This document shows positions 1-11,092 of a DNA stretch of 64,000 bases, one piece after another (the stretch's first letter is position 1; each line of letters starts with the position of its first letter). The stretch comes from Clarireedia homoeocarpa (lineage: Eukaryota > Ascomycota > Leotiomycetes > Helotiales > Rutstroemiaceae). Made by a program: the position numbers and the translations under genes. Location: contig LNKV01000029.1 of the NCBI GenBank assembly GCA_001465935.1, forward strand, positions 205,215-269,214. The letters run 5' to 3'. The notes below the pieces were generated by a model that saw only the letters and a program-made list of their open reading frames with translations, did not search any database and was not told the origin of the DNA.

Positions 1-921
1 TGATAATTAAACATTTTTCGGATGTGCAAGGGAATTTGGTAGTACGTGCGGGAGTGGGTGGGTAAAGAGCGGGGCGGGAAATGCTCGGATGCTGTTAAGT
101 AGCTGGTGTAAAGGGGGCACATATTTCGGTAGGAAAAAGGGGAAAGTATTGTTTATTGGGTTGTGCATTGTTTATGTAGTAAGTAGCGATTTTGGTTGAT
201 TAGATAGATTGCTTTTGGAGATTTATTATGTGAGGCCACTGTTAAGTAATACAAAGAGGTAGAAAATGAATCTTTTGGTGTGGTGAAGTTGACGTTCGTT
301 TGACCCCTGAGCTTCACAACCGACGAAGGAAGGACAAGCGATACACTCAAAAGTTCTCAAATTGATTGTCCGTCTCTGGCTTTTCTTCTTCGGCTTGTGA
401 ATCAAATTTGATTTTTCAGAGTTTCAAAGCCTCCGTTGCTTATTTTGAAGCGTCATCAATAGCAACATAGGCATTAGTCTCGCCGGGGCTGCAACTATTT
501 CACAACGCTAGAGCAATTCTGAGATGCAGTGATAGAAGAACTTAGCCTGATAAATCTATCTGACCTTAGATCCTGATTCCTCTCGAACTTTACCAAAATG
601 TAGTGTATAGCATTTTCCGGCACATAATCTTCTTTGCTCGAACAACATATCTGGGCTATAATATATTGTGTGGATGGATAGCTTCAACTATTTCACAGAT
701 TAGTCAGTCTTCTACTATTCTTTGGTTTCTGTCTACTCACCTCCCAAATCCGTGTTCATGGTAGTTTTACAAATAACGAAAGATATAGACTTGTTCCATT
801 CATGCTAACCAGGGGGGGCTCAAGGGGCAACTGACGTCTGTGTGCCCTGCTAGCAATGAGCTACGTCTACCTTCTTCGTTCGGACCTACTTGCTCAATTT
901 CCAAGCCTTTTGCAAGCAATC
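1..921. other. intergenic, no gene seen
   Basis: AT-rich sequence with short open frames only. I see no domain signature, splice-consistent gene model or structured RNA here. It is the 3' flank of the minus-strand NLR-like gene. Confidence 0.5.
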
Positions 922-3806
922 TCACTCATTTGCCGCAATTGCGGTATGGGCCGTAGGCACGAGATCAGCTGAATACTTTAGGAGCCATTGGTCAATTCCA
1001 GGATAATCGTAGAGTGATATATATATCTGGAATGTGTTTTCTTCCGAATCCGGAGCATTGGGGTCAAGGTCTTTGTTTAGTAACGCCGTGAAATCGTCAT
1101 TTCTTTTTATTTGCGCCAATATGAGCGAAGTTCGCCTAGCATATTTTCCTTGGTTGATACCAATGTTAAGTTGGGAGAGTAGATAATTGATCAAAGCATC
1201 GCCGTTCCGTGCGATTGCGTTTGTTAGTATCGAATTGCTTTCCTCTTTGATAGACAACAGATCCGCACCTCCCATGTTAAGTGTCTCGAGGGTTTCGAAC
1301 AACCCCTTATGGGCCGCAATCCGCACTCTAATCTCCTTACTGGCAATTAGAGAGTTCGTTTGATTTGCATATTGATCTGAGCACCAATTCGAAATTTCTG
1401 ATATTCCTCTCTCAATTGCAGTGTACAAATGAGCAGCATACTCTCCGCCGCAGAGTCTGACTCCTGGACTCGATGTGTCTAGCAAATATCCGAGAATGTA
1501 CAATGGCATATTGTCTTGGTTGCCGAGAGCTTCTAGATGCGGCAACCACCTGAGCATTGACAATATATTCTTCGCCGTTGCTAGGACTGTAGACCCAGGA
1601 TATTCACCGAGGAATTTTCTGTTTAGTTTCAATATTTTCGAGTTGATCGGTGTATTCTCTCTTGCACGGCCTGCATCATTCAAGTAGCTCCATATTTTGA
1701 CTAGCAGTGTTGAGATAGAGGATATTTCTTGCCGATCTTCAATTGAGGATAAGATTGCCACTGCATGTGATAGAAGATCTTCGCATTTTCCCCAATTGTG
1801 TTGGTTACTAATAGGGAAAGTGTATAAGAGAATCTCAAGAGCCGTTTTCGAGAAATGCAAACCTCCGTTGTTGTCTTTGTTTCGATCAATAGAGTAAAGA
1901 GTGGCTTCTCGCACCAACCTCTGCAAATGATAACCTGGTTTTCCACTCTTTTGTTTGCGTAGGAACGAGAATTGCTCAAGTCGTACCACAGCTTCAAGTA
2001 TATCTTCTTCGTCGTCGTCGTTGTGGTCATCATCTTTGCCTCTGATTTTGCCACATCTTACGCTGACCACTCTTTCCGGATTACAATCCTCGGATCTCGC
2101 AGCGGCCTTAATCAAATCGAGTAAGATATTTCGATCGTTAAAGTATGCAATCGTATGAAGTATTTTGTACGCACACGGGCTATCCTTCAGAAGAGAGTCC
2201 ACAGAGACTTGCCAGGTATACAACACGCTGTTCGTAGCCCCAAATTGTCGATAGCTATCAGGGTGTGATTTTCCAAGCAGCTTCCAGCGCTTCTCTGCTT
2301 TCTCAAGCTTTTGTACGTACTCTGGCACCGAGGTCGATGTTATTTTCATATATACTCCTGCTTGAAAAATCGCAAGCGGCAGCCGATCTAACCAATCGAG
2401 CAAAGCTTCCACAGCAATCGGATCTTCCTTGGTGATATCATTACTGGTTATCAGACTTGCTAATAACTCCTTGGCCTCTGGTTTCTGCATCTCTCCAACA
2501 TGTATAGCTCCCTTCGGATCAACAAGTTCTTCTGCGATCTGTCCATCGCGAGTTATCCACAGAGTCCTTCCATTTGGGGCTTGAGGGATGAACTCGAGTA
2601 GCCGTCTTGGCTTCGCAGTGGTAAGCGGTCTTGGCCTCGAAGTGGTATGTCCCGAAGGTTCTGCATTGTCTATGATAAGTAACCAATTAGGTTGTCTTTC
2701 AATCCAAGCTCGCACAACTTCCATCAAACGTCTAACCGTTAACTGATGTTTAGGCTTAAATAAGTAGGCAATTTCTCTGTAATCCTTGAATAGACTTTCG
2801 TAACTGTCTGCATGAACCCAAAATATTGAACATGTGCGCTTTTCAAATTGTTGATAAGCATATTCAAGCGCGATTTGCGTTTTTCTATATCCATTAGTTA
2901 TGTATCAGAAGCATGTACAGCTAGCGAATTCAATCTTACCCGGATCCCCCAAGTCCCCATAACGCTACATTAGGATGTTTGGATGATAATCTCATTTCTA
3001 ACTTTTCAAATATCTCTTTCCGATTCACAAAACATGAGTTGCGTTGATGTGGAATCTTATAATAAGGCTTCGTATTTTTAAGGGGTTTTGTGATTATATG
3101 GAATTCTATATGCGATAAATACACAAGTCCTCGACTTCAATCATTATGATGTAGAAGGCGTACCAATGTGGTTTGTACCAATATACTGTATCCCTGCACC
3201 GGAGTTTGGGTGTCCAGAACCAGAGTTGATGTGCTGAATCCCACTGCCGGTGTTATTGTTTTGAGCGCCACTACCGTAGTGTGTGAATGCAGACGCTTCC
3301 TCGAAGCCATCAGGTAAAGAGGGTTCCATCTTAGATACATCCTCAATGGCCTCGTCCAAGGCATTTCTCTTTCTCTTATTTATTCTATCGGGGAATTTAC
3401 TTGTCATAAGTTGCATATCATCCAAGATTCCTTTCATCAAACTCTCAACACGACCACCCTTTCCAATCGTTCGAGCAGCTTTCAAATAGCGATCTAGCCT
3501 TGAGCTCTTATCATCTGGCATGACCTTCGAAAACAGGTCTTGGAGCTTTTTCGCCCGAAGTTCGCAATCCTGAAGCGTAGATACAAAAGCAGCTTTGGTA
3601 GTTTCGTCATCCATGCTGCTGATATAATCCTGTGCGTCCTCGAGTAGTTGCATGATAAGAGGGAGACTCGCAGCCGACTTTTTGAAGTTTTTTGGAAGAC
3701 CTTTCTCATCTTCAACCGTGGTATAAAACTTATAGGTAGCATCGATAATCGAAATGATTGAAGATATTATACCCAGAACCAGACTTGCTTCACCAACACC
3801 AGACAT
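922..3806 (-). CDS. NLR-like receptor: SesA domain, sigma-type amyloid motif, NB-ARC
   Basis: Three exons close in frame: 3806-3164, 3105-2940 and 2884-922, giving 923 aa. Residues 1 to about 170 form a helical SesA/NACHT_N-type N-terminal domain found in fungal heterokaryon-incompatibility and NLR proteins. Residues about 177-210 are a Gly/Asn/Gln/Ser-rich stretch with repeated GSGxQxxN-like units, resembling the sigma amyloid signalling motif of fungal NLRs. Next comes an NB-ARC nucleotide-binding domain. Its P-loop GLGGSGKT is split by intron 2, its Walker B is WLLIIDNAE, and it has an RTLWITRDG sensor and a RLPLA motif. The C-terminal third is helical and ends in degenerate ankyrin-like units (about 780-915). 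The family senses ligands and triggers death or defence signalling, which here is inferred from the architecture. The ATG at 3806 opens directly on the SesA fold. Intron 1 uses a GTACGC donor, which is less common. Confidence 0.85.
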
Positions 3807-4326
3807 GTTTTCTGGAGAAGCTTATCAAAGAAATCAGAAAAACGACTCCAATGTTTAGAAGGTTTCTTACACAGTAGATGACCTTTCAAAAGTAACAAGT
3901 GGTCGAATATAAATAACAACTCAATATTAACACGGATTTTATGATAATTGTAAAGCGAGCAGAGCCGCATAAATTGCTATTGGTTCAGGTAGAATTGGCG
4001 AGGTCATTTAGCCGATATTGAGAAAAAATACGCACATTATATGATCCTGCATTTATAGTATCCGTCCCGATTGGGAGAAGGAGATATTGGGTTGCGAGCT
4101 GATATGCACGTTATTCTTTCAGGCAGAGAAATACATTGCGATGGACATCTCATGACCAGGGGAGTAGACATGGTGCACGGACCTGGTGAATCATGACTTT
4201 CCCTTTACCCGGAAGCAGGAGTGCAGTCCTCAATGCGTGCGCCAATGCACTGAGCATCTTCGCAAAAATTTCGCCTTCCTGTCCCTCCATCATCTCCAGA
4301 GCAGATTCGGCCTATACTCCGAAAGC
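3807..4326. other. intergenic between NLR-like gene and small ORF
   Basis: This is a divergent promoter region between the minus-strand NLR-like gene and the plus-strand small gene. No recognised operator or RNA is visible. Confidence 0.4.
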
Positions 4327-4743
4327 ATGGACAACGTGGTTCCACTCGACGACCCAGCGACGGCACCATGGGGAGATTTGGTTCCTCTTGAAAACCCAGT
4401 AACGGCACAATGGGGGTATCCCCTCACGCATAGCGACTATAACAAGATGTTGAAGGGTTTTACGCCACGAGATATGGACGACAAGTGGGTGGTTGCCACC
4501 GACACGCCTGACGCTCAGGGCAACACCATTGTCCGCATCTGCAGAAGCTGGACCGCAACAGAGCAGTTTTTACTCACTATTGCAGCTCGCAATTCCAACG
4601 AGGCTGAGACCAAGCATTGGGCTACAATCGTCAAGATATCATGGAACAAGAAGCCTGGGGCGCTAGAGGTCACCGAGGAAGATGCAATAGAGTCTGCCGT
4701 CAACTTATGCAAGGGGCTCTTGGGTTGTACATTGGAGAATTGA
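4327..4743 (+). CDS. small conserved-looking hypothetical protein (138 aa)
   Basis: A single exon encodes 138 aa starting at the first in-frame ATG. The frame is open further upstream, but only to a GTG-initiated extension. The N-terminus holds two similar units (VPLDDPATAPWG and VPLENPVTAQWG), then a mixed alpha/beta region with WVVATDTPDAQGN and RICRSWTATEQF. There is no signal peptide or membrane segment. I do not recognise a named family and assign no function. Internal duplication and sensible codon use argue that the gene is real. Confidence 0.55.
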   Translation: MDNVVPLDDPATAPWGDLVPLENPVTAQWGYPLTHSDYNKMLKGFTPRDMDDKWVVATDTPDAQGNTIVRICRSWTATEQFLLTIAARNSNEAETKHWATIVKISWNKKPGALEVTEEDAIESAVNLCKGLLGCTLEN

Positions 4744-5304
4744 TATATCATATTCTTTAGCTGATACTACTGATACTGCATAACCATCGCAAGCATTGAC
4801 GTTTACCCCAACATGATTATTTTGGATATATATATCTGTTTGAGCCCTGCCGTTCACGCTCCTTCTGCATATTCTCCCGGAATCATTGACATACAATACC
4901 TGCAAAGCGGTTCCAGATTCGGACCCATCTATCACGGTTCCCGAAACTACGGATGAATAAAATTTCCTAATATTTTCGCACCAAGGACGGAAATTCCTTG
5001 GCTCGCAGTATCACGATGAGTAAACCAAAGGTTCGAAGCTCCACATTCCGTCATTTGGCGTTTCTTCAGCGTGCGCGTGCTCATAAGTGGGATGAATGGT
5101 GGGGTTGGAAATTCATGGTGGCGTTGGAAATTCATGGTGGCGTTGGAAATCCATGGTGGGGTGGAATTTGGTTGATTTCGCAATTATTTCTCCGGCCGGG
5201 TGATTGATAACGTCGCTGTTCGCTTTCTGATTGAAATAGCGAGCTGAATACTTTTCGTTTCCACTTTTGCCCTCTAGAGACGCGACAATATATATACCTT
5301 CGCC
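4744..5304. other. intergenic / promoter of aldo-keto reductase
   Basis: No gene is seen. It contains a three-copy 19-bp tandem repeat at 5104-5160, about 145 bp upstream of the reductase ATG. Confidence 0.45.
5104..5160. repeat. 19-bp tandem repeat, 3 copies
   Basis: Units start at 5104, 5123 and 5142 (consensus GTTGGAAATTCATGGTGGC). The third copy has one T-to-C change and a changed last base. It sits in the promoter of the aldo/keto reductase gene. Confidence 0.9.
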
Positions 5305-6476
5305 ATGGCAGAGACACGATTCAAGCTGAACACCGGCGCCGAGATCCCAGCCTTGGGATTGGGCACTTGGCAAGCTGACCCAGGACTCACTTCAAAGGCG
5401 GTTTCATATGCGCTGTCAATTGGATACAAGCACATTGATGCTGGTATGTATTACTGCATTCTCTTCGTCGGCGAATAAGAGCTGACTATCTGAATAGCAT
5501 ATGTATACGGAAATGAAGACGAAGTCGGTCAAGGACTCAAAGAAGCGTTCGCATCAGGCATCAAGAGAGAAGATATCTTCGTTACTACCAAGCTATGGTG
5601 CACATATCACACCCGGGTTGAGGAAGCTATCAACAAGAGTTTGAAGAGCTTGGGCTTGGATTATGTTGATCTGTATTTGATGCATTGGCCTGTGCCTATG
5701 AACCCAAATGGTAAGCGCTCCTCTTACTTCTTATCATGAGAATTCATCTCGTCGTGATTCCTTCGGCGATTCTCCTCTCCATCACCTACATCATGACCCT
5801 CACTAATTCTTCCCAGGAAACCACGAAAAATTCCCCAAGCACCCCGACGGCTCCCGCGACTTAATGACCGACTGGTCGCACACGCAAACCTGGGGAGAAC
5901 TAGAGAAAGTTCTCAAAACGGGTAAAACCAAAGCCATCGGTGTTTCTAACTATAGCGTAAAATTTCTCGAAGAACTACTCTCCAAAGCTACCGTCACACC
6001 AGCCGTCAACCAAATCGAAAACCATCCTTCTCTGCCACAACAGGAAATCTATGATTTCTGCAAAGCGAAGGGTATTCATATAACTGCGTATAGTCCACTT
6101 GGAAGTACGGGGAGTCCGCTGTTCACTGCGGAACCGGTGGTGAAGGTTGCGGAGAAGAGAGGGGTCCCACCTGCGAGTGTTCTATTGGGTTATCACGGTA
6201 CGTTAGATCGACACTGCCCTATGCCCTTTCATTCTTCAAACTCTTACTTCGCATACAAGCTAACATAATCATCCATAAGTCGCCCGCGGCAGCTCAGTCT
6301 TAGCCAAATCCACCAACCTCGAACGCATTAAAGCGAACATGAATGTAGCGAAACTGGACGAGGAGGATATGAAGATCTTGAATGACTATTCGCAGGACTT
6401 GCAGAAGAATGGAAAAGTCATCCGTTATGTATATCCTGAGTTTGGGGTTAATTTGGGGTTCCCAGATAAGTCCTAG
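5305..6476 (+). CDS. aldo/keto reductase (GCY1/GLD-type, NADPH-dependent)
   Basis: Four exons (5305-5443, 5498-5710, 5817-6197, 6280-6476) close to 309 aa, the usual AKR length. The (alpha/beta)8 AKR signature is complete: catalytic Asp and Tyr in HIDAAYVYGNE, Lys in VTTKLW, His in LMHWP, the cofactor-loop GVSNYSVKFL, the NQIENHP segment and the C-terminal SVLAKSTNLERI phosphate-binding motif. It should reduce aldehydes or ketones (for example glyceraldehyde/glycerol interconversion) in the cytosol with NADPH. The exact substrate cannot be told from sequence. All introns are GT-AG and interrupt codons in phase 1. Confidence 0.92.
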
Positions 6477-6992
6477 ATGGTTATGAATAGGTATCATGCT
6501 GCTGGGGTAAAAAAGGAGGAGAGAGGGAAGGGCGAAAGATTTGTATGAGAAGGAAGATATAGAACTAGAATGCTTGAAGTAGACTAACGCGCTTTCGTAA
6601 ACATCTTGTAGTTAAGGAACTGAGAGAATATATCGTTGCGTATGATGTTCGTTTTAAGAGCGAGCGGATATATGATAGTCAGTGCTTTAGTCAAAAAGCT
6701 TGAGCCATGGGCACGTCATATATATGGTGAGGCCAGCAAGAGAAACTCATGTATTTATTCTTTTATATCGCAAAAATTCATGAAGATATTTCCCGCTCTG
6801 GAATGCTAGGAACCGGTGCAGGAATGAATGACGTCGCCTGAACATTCCTTCTTTAGCATCACTTCACAATCGGACCATTTTATCGTTTCCTTATATTCTT
6901 CCACAAGTTAAAGAGCTCACACATTCACAATCTCTACAGCTTCCTAATTCAATCCTCCAGATAATCCACACACACTTCATTCAAACAGCAGA
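6477..6992. other. intergenic between reductase and cysteine-rich peptide gene
   Basis: 3' flank of the reductase and upstream region of the cysteine-rich peptide gene. No other gene is seen. Confidence 0.4.
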
Positions 6993-7310
6993 ATGCATAT
7001 CCCCCCAACTGCCTCACTGTAACAAGCATCGCTCTCTACCTCTCAACCAAAGTCTTCGCAGCCGCACATACAAATGCTGATGACGATATATTCCCGGACG
7101 TAAGCACTTTGTTTCTTCTTCCCTTTCTATCAGCTTGAGTAAATAAAAGTAAAAGTTTCTAAATTAACTAACATCGTGTTCCGTGTATAGCCTCATGCTC
7201 TCTGCATAAATCTAGGACAGGTGTGTCATGTGCCGGGCACAGGATGCTGTCCGGAGCTGGAATGTGAGTTGACGCATGGGGGGAGGGCAGCGGTAGGATA
7301 TTGTGGGTGA
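6993..7310 (+). pseudogene. small secreted cystine-knot-like peptide gene, start frame broken
   Basis: Two exons, about 6993-7099 and 7191-7310, are joined by a GT-AG intron with an ACTAAC branch site. Exon 1 encodes a hydrophobic leader (SIALYLSTKVFAAA) followed by an acidic spacer. Exon 2 encodes six cysteines in the order C-x6-C-x6-CC-x4-C-x12-C, the classic inhibitor-cystine-knot spacing. The only suitable ATG (6993) is one base out of frame with the leader. The offset falls at or next to a run of six C at 7001-7006, so the ATG reads only nine codons before a stop. This may be a true frameshift (recent pseudogene), a homopolymer sequencing error or an undetected upstream exon. The function of such peptides in fungi (effector, antimicrobial) is unknown here. 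Confidence 0.55.
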
Positions 7311-8639
7311 AGTGGTGAGGAGAAAAATGGAAAAGAGGGGTTAATGGGGTTTGGGGATTGGGACCTTATATGACGTTGGCGGAATGGAGAAGAGCCAAGG
7401 ATTTGAGGTGCAGTAAGGTAGAGATTGAAACCAAAAAACGAAGAGGAAGGAAGGATAGGGAAGAATATCATCGAAGAAGAAACCGAGAGACGTTTGGAAG
7501 AGGGAAAACCGTTAACTGGAGAGGTTAGTGGTGAAGTTTTCGGGGAATGGGGAAGACGTGTGCAAGAAGAGACTTAAAGCGAAGAAACCATTCTATGAGA
7601 TTTCTTAAAACATTCGATGATGATTAGTGAAAGATACCTCGTCTTGAAAATAATACAAGTAGACGGCTACACATAAAAATAAAAGAGACTTGCGTACACT
7701 ATCCAAGGAAGAAATGGATAAGTTCGGAAAAACAGCAAAGACGATAATCTATTAGTGATCTAGAGGGTCCAATTTTTTAAAGTAATGAGGAGAAATTTCA
7801 ATGGTGAAAGTAGAAAATAGCAATATAAGAAGGAGCATATAGAAATCACTTCGACAATAAAAGAAAAGTTAAAGTAGGATTCGCTTAATTGATAGGAGGT
7901 CCAGTTAGCATTCTTAGAATATCATGTAGCAAGTAGATTCTGAGTAGAATTTTGAAATCACACATGGAAAGGTATGTTAGGAAAGTTTGAATTGGAGAAA
8001 GGAATAGATTTATCCAGGGGATTGATGTAGCTCGAGAGGACCGACTGCACAGGTAGACTGGTTGGTTAGATGATGAATAAGTAAATAAGAGTATTTTAGA
8101 TGTCTCCAGAACATCCGTAGACAGTAGTAACAAGAAGTAGCTTTAACAATGGGAAAGGCCAAATATACTTCCGAAATCCGTTCTATGCTAGATATCATAT
8201 CTGTATTTGAAGGAAAGTGCCTGATCTACACTCTATAAGTATATACACTGTCTCGGATACTTTGAGAATTGCTACCTATCCGCTCTATGAACAAGTCAAG
8301 ACGAATTTTGAACCGAATACCAAGACGATATAGAGAACTAAATAGAGGTATCCATTTTAACCGAATTAAAGAACTAGTAACAATTTTACAATTCCTTACT
8401 AATCAAACTATCGTATTAATATTATATCAGACTAAACAAATTTAAAAAAGAGAGAAAAGCTTCAAAGCCTAGCAACTAGTCTGAAAAGTCGCTAGGTGAG
8501 AGCAAATATAGTTATAATATTATATAATCCAAATCACCTAGTATTTCTCTAAATCTTCACTTCTATACAGTGGCGTGACACGCATTACCACATCTCCTCA
8601 ACGCTAAGCATCTCCATTACACTGCTATGACTTTTAGCA
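7311..8639. other. gene-poor AT-rich stretch
   Basis: No convincing coding region. Only short frames are present and the sequence is AT-rich, especially at 8280-8560. It may be old transposon-derived or RIP-affected DNA, but I see no intact element. Confidence 0.4.
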
Positions 8640-9310
8640 CGGCCTAGAAACGAAGTTGGCGTTTCTGTATTCCTCTAGCAGTTGCGCAGGGGTTTCCCCA
8701 TTCTCATCCTTCGCATCAGAGCGTGCTCTGTTGCTCTCTAACAGCTTCACAGCGTTGACCTGGCCACCAGAAGCGGCGAAATGCATTGGCGTTCAGGCGG
8801 GATGTAGGTGTACAGTGTTTGCCGGAAGTGGCTGATTGCCGTAGCCGAGCGGAAAAGTGACAACTTTTGGATCTACAGATGCCATTGCCTCGAATACAGC
8901 GGCGTGTCCGTTGTTGATAGCCCTGTCGGCTGCCCATCTTGTTATAAAAGACATGGGTTTTATTCCTTGCTGCTTTGCGAAGCTAATTAAAGTCGAAATA
9001 ACTGCAGCGTGGCCGTTCCTAGCTGCTATAATTATTTCCCGTTCGAGAGTCGACATTGGCATTGCCATTACGGTTCGCAGATTGTTCTTATCATCGATTG
9101 GATCATCTTAATAATAAATGCAATGCGGGTTTTTAAGCGTAATCTTAATCCGCTGTGGCTGCAAGAGCATACTTCGTAGTGTTATGTCATCGCCGAGCGA
9201 GAGTGCCTCAATAAGAGGGAGAGCGACATCCTCGCCAATAAGTACGTCGAATAATACTTCTCTCGATTATTGGTATATGCCCGTTCAAGATTTCAGGTCC
9301 GTCATTATCA
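8640..9310 (-). pseudogene. ankyrin-repeat protein remnant
   Basis: Read on the minus strand, the region keeps one ankyrin-like frame across two in-frame stops. It begins with an acidic/helical segment (EDVALPLIEALSLGDDITLR), then a TAA near 9111. Ankyrin units follow (EIIIAARNGHAAVISTLI and AINNGHAAVFEAMASVDP), then a TGA near 8793. A clear ankyrin repeat then resumes (TPMHFAASGGQVNAVKLLES). A further TAA and a probable frameshift lie near 9275. The stops are explicable as C-to-T changes of CAA or CGA codons. No start codon or promoter can be assigned. Confidence 0.6.
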
Positions 9311-11092
9311 ATTACACCATGACTACAGTGGAGGATTTGTTGTGGTGATGATTATGTTGGAGGTTTTTTGATATTGGAAGTTAGAAGCGTAGATGAGGGT
9401 TACGTGGTCGTGATCGTGATCGTGGTTGTGGTGGTCATGGTTGAGCGAAGGACTAGGTCACTAGGTGTGAGTCTTGTACATGAATACAAATGCGAAGTCG
9501 ATTTACAGACCTTTGAGGTATATATGTATTTATATTGCAGATTCACCTCTAAAAATGAGGAGATTGGCGGGGCTATGTAAGGTGGGCGCAACCACTCTGC
9601 ACGGCACAGCTACTCGACAGTCAACAAAATCTCTCATCTCTTATTCTTTGGACCTGTCTAAATCGGCAGTATACTAAGTATCTGGCTAAATCTCAAACTA
9701 CTATTTAATTTTAAATTGATATTTGAGTAGAAGATCCACAAAGTGTTACTACTATATATTCATTTACAGGAAAGAACTCAAGTAGTATATTGTGATTATT
9801 GCAGATATTTGAATATAAGGTTTATTTGGTAGAATAACAGTAATCAATAAAGAGACTTGTACTCTGTCGATAATACAGCTAGCAAAAATTGCCATCAATG
9901 CTTATGTACCCATTTCGCCAGATTTGAAGTGCGTACCAGAGGGGACACAGGACAGCACTTGCCTTGTAGAAAGGACCCTTAATATATCTCCTTGGGTGAC
10001 GCTGTGATTTTGTTTCATGAGCTAGACTTCACTGTCGAATTTCTCTCAAGGCTCGTAACCGGATCGGGTATGCCCGGGGTGGGGACCGGGGAGTCCTTTT
10101 GAAAAGGGAGAGTGGCAAGACCAAATTATAATTCTACACTGAATGCTAGGTTCGTTTCGGAAGAAGAGGAGGATGAATGGGAGCTGGTAGATAGCATTTT
10201 GCTTACCCACTAAGTTTGTGGCTATACTTGGTTTGGAGCGTGAGAACAGTGAGATATGAAAGCCTTCAGATTGCCGTCAGATTATGGGCGAGTTAGAGGT
10301 GAAAATACGGTAATTATCGAGCCCTACGAAATGACTTCCAGAGAGTACCGGTGTTCGAGTTTATGCTCTTTTCGAAGTTACATGAAATCGCTTTTTGTGT
10401 CTCAGCTAATGTAACCTAGTCAAATCGGAACAATGAAGTGTCCAGACAGTTTTCGCGCGGGACTAACTGATACTAAATAACAAAATATGGAAACAAAAGG
10501 AAGCTTTATTACTGTAGACTCGGAAGATTGAGACCCACTTTGTTCTTGGGGGAGAAATGATGGCCACTGAGGACTCTGAGTGAGCCATGATGAGTAATTG
10601 CAGCATAATGACTGATTACACTGACCTGGCTGGACAATTTGGTGGTTAAAAATCATATTTATCAGTATAACTGCGTGAAATTATCCGGTCTTCTTCAGGA
10701 AGAAGCATGTAAAATCATTCGTTCTCGATGAAGATCCTTTGCACCTGAATTTTATACTGAAGCAGGAAATTAATGATTGATGTAATTGCCGTGAGGCTTG
10801 ATGAAGATACATGGTCATTATACTATATACAAGATATCTGCTGAAATCTCCCCGATTGGCTAGTTTGCAGCTCAATACCCAAACGCCTCGTAAGATCCAA
10901 GACTGGATAACTGATCATGACTCCGAACCAAAATAAAATGCAGATGCCGTATGAATCAACGCCGCTCTCCATCTGAAACCCCAGATTTACGCCATATAAC
11001 CAATTAACGATCCGAACACCGACAAAATGACCAAGAACACCTCTAGTCTAGCCCGCCCGATCTACCCACTCCACCCTCTCTAATAACCAGCC
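9311..11092. other. intergenic, nothing recognised
   Basis: About 1.8 kb without a supportable gene. It includes a short GTGATCGTGGTT-like low-complexity patch at 9405-9440. Confidence 0.4.
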
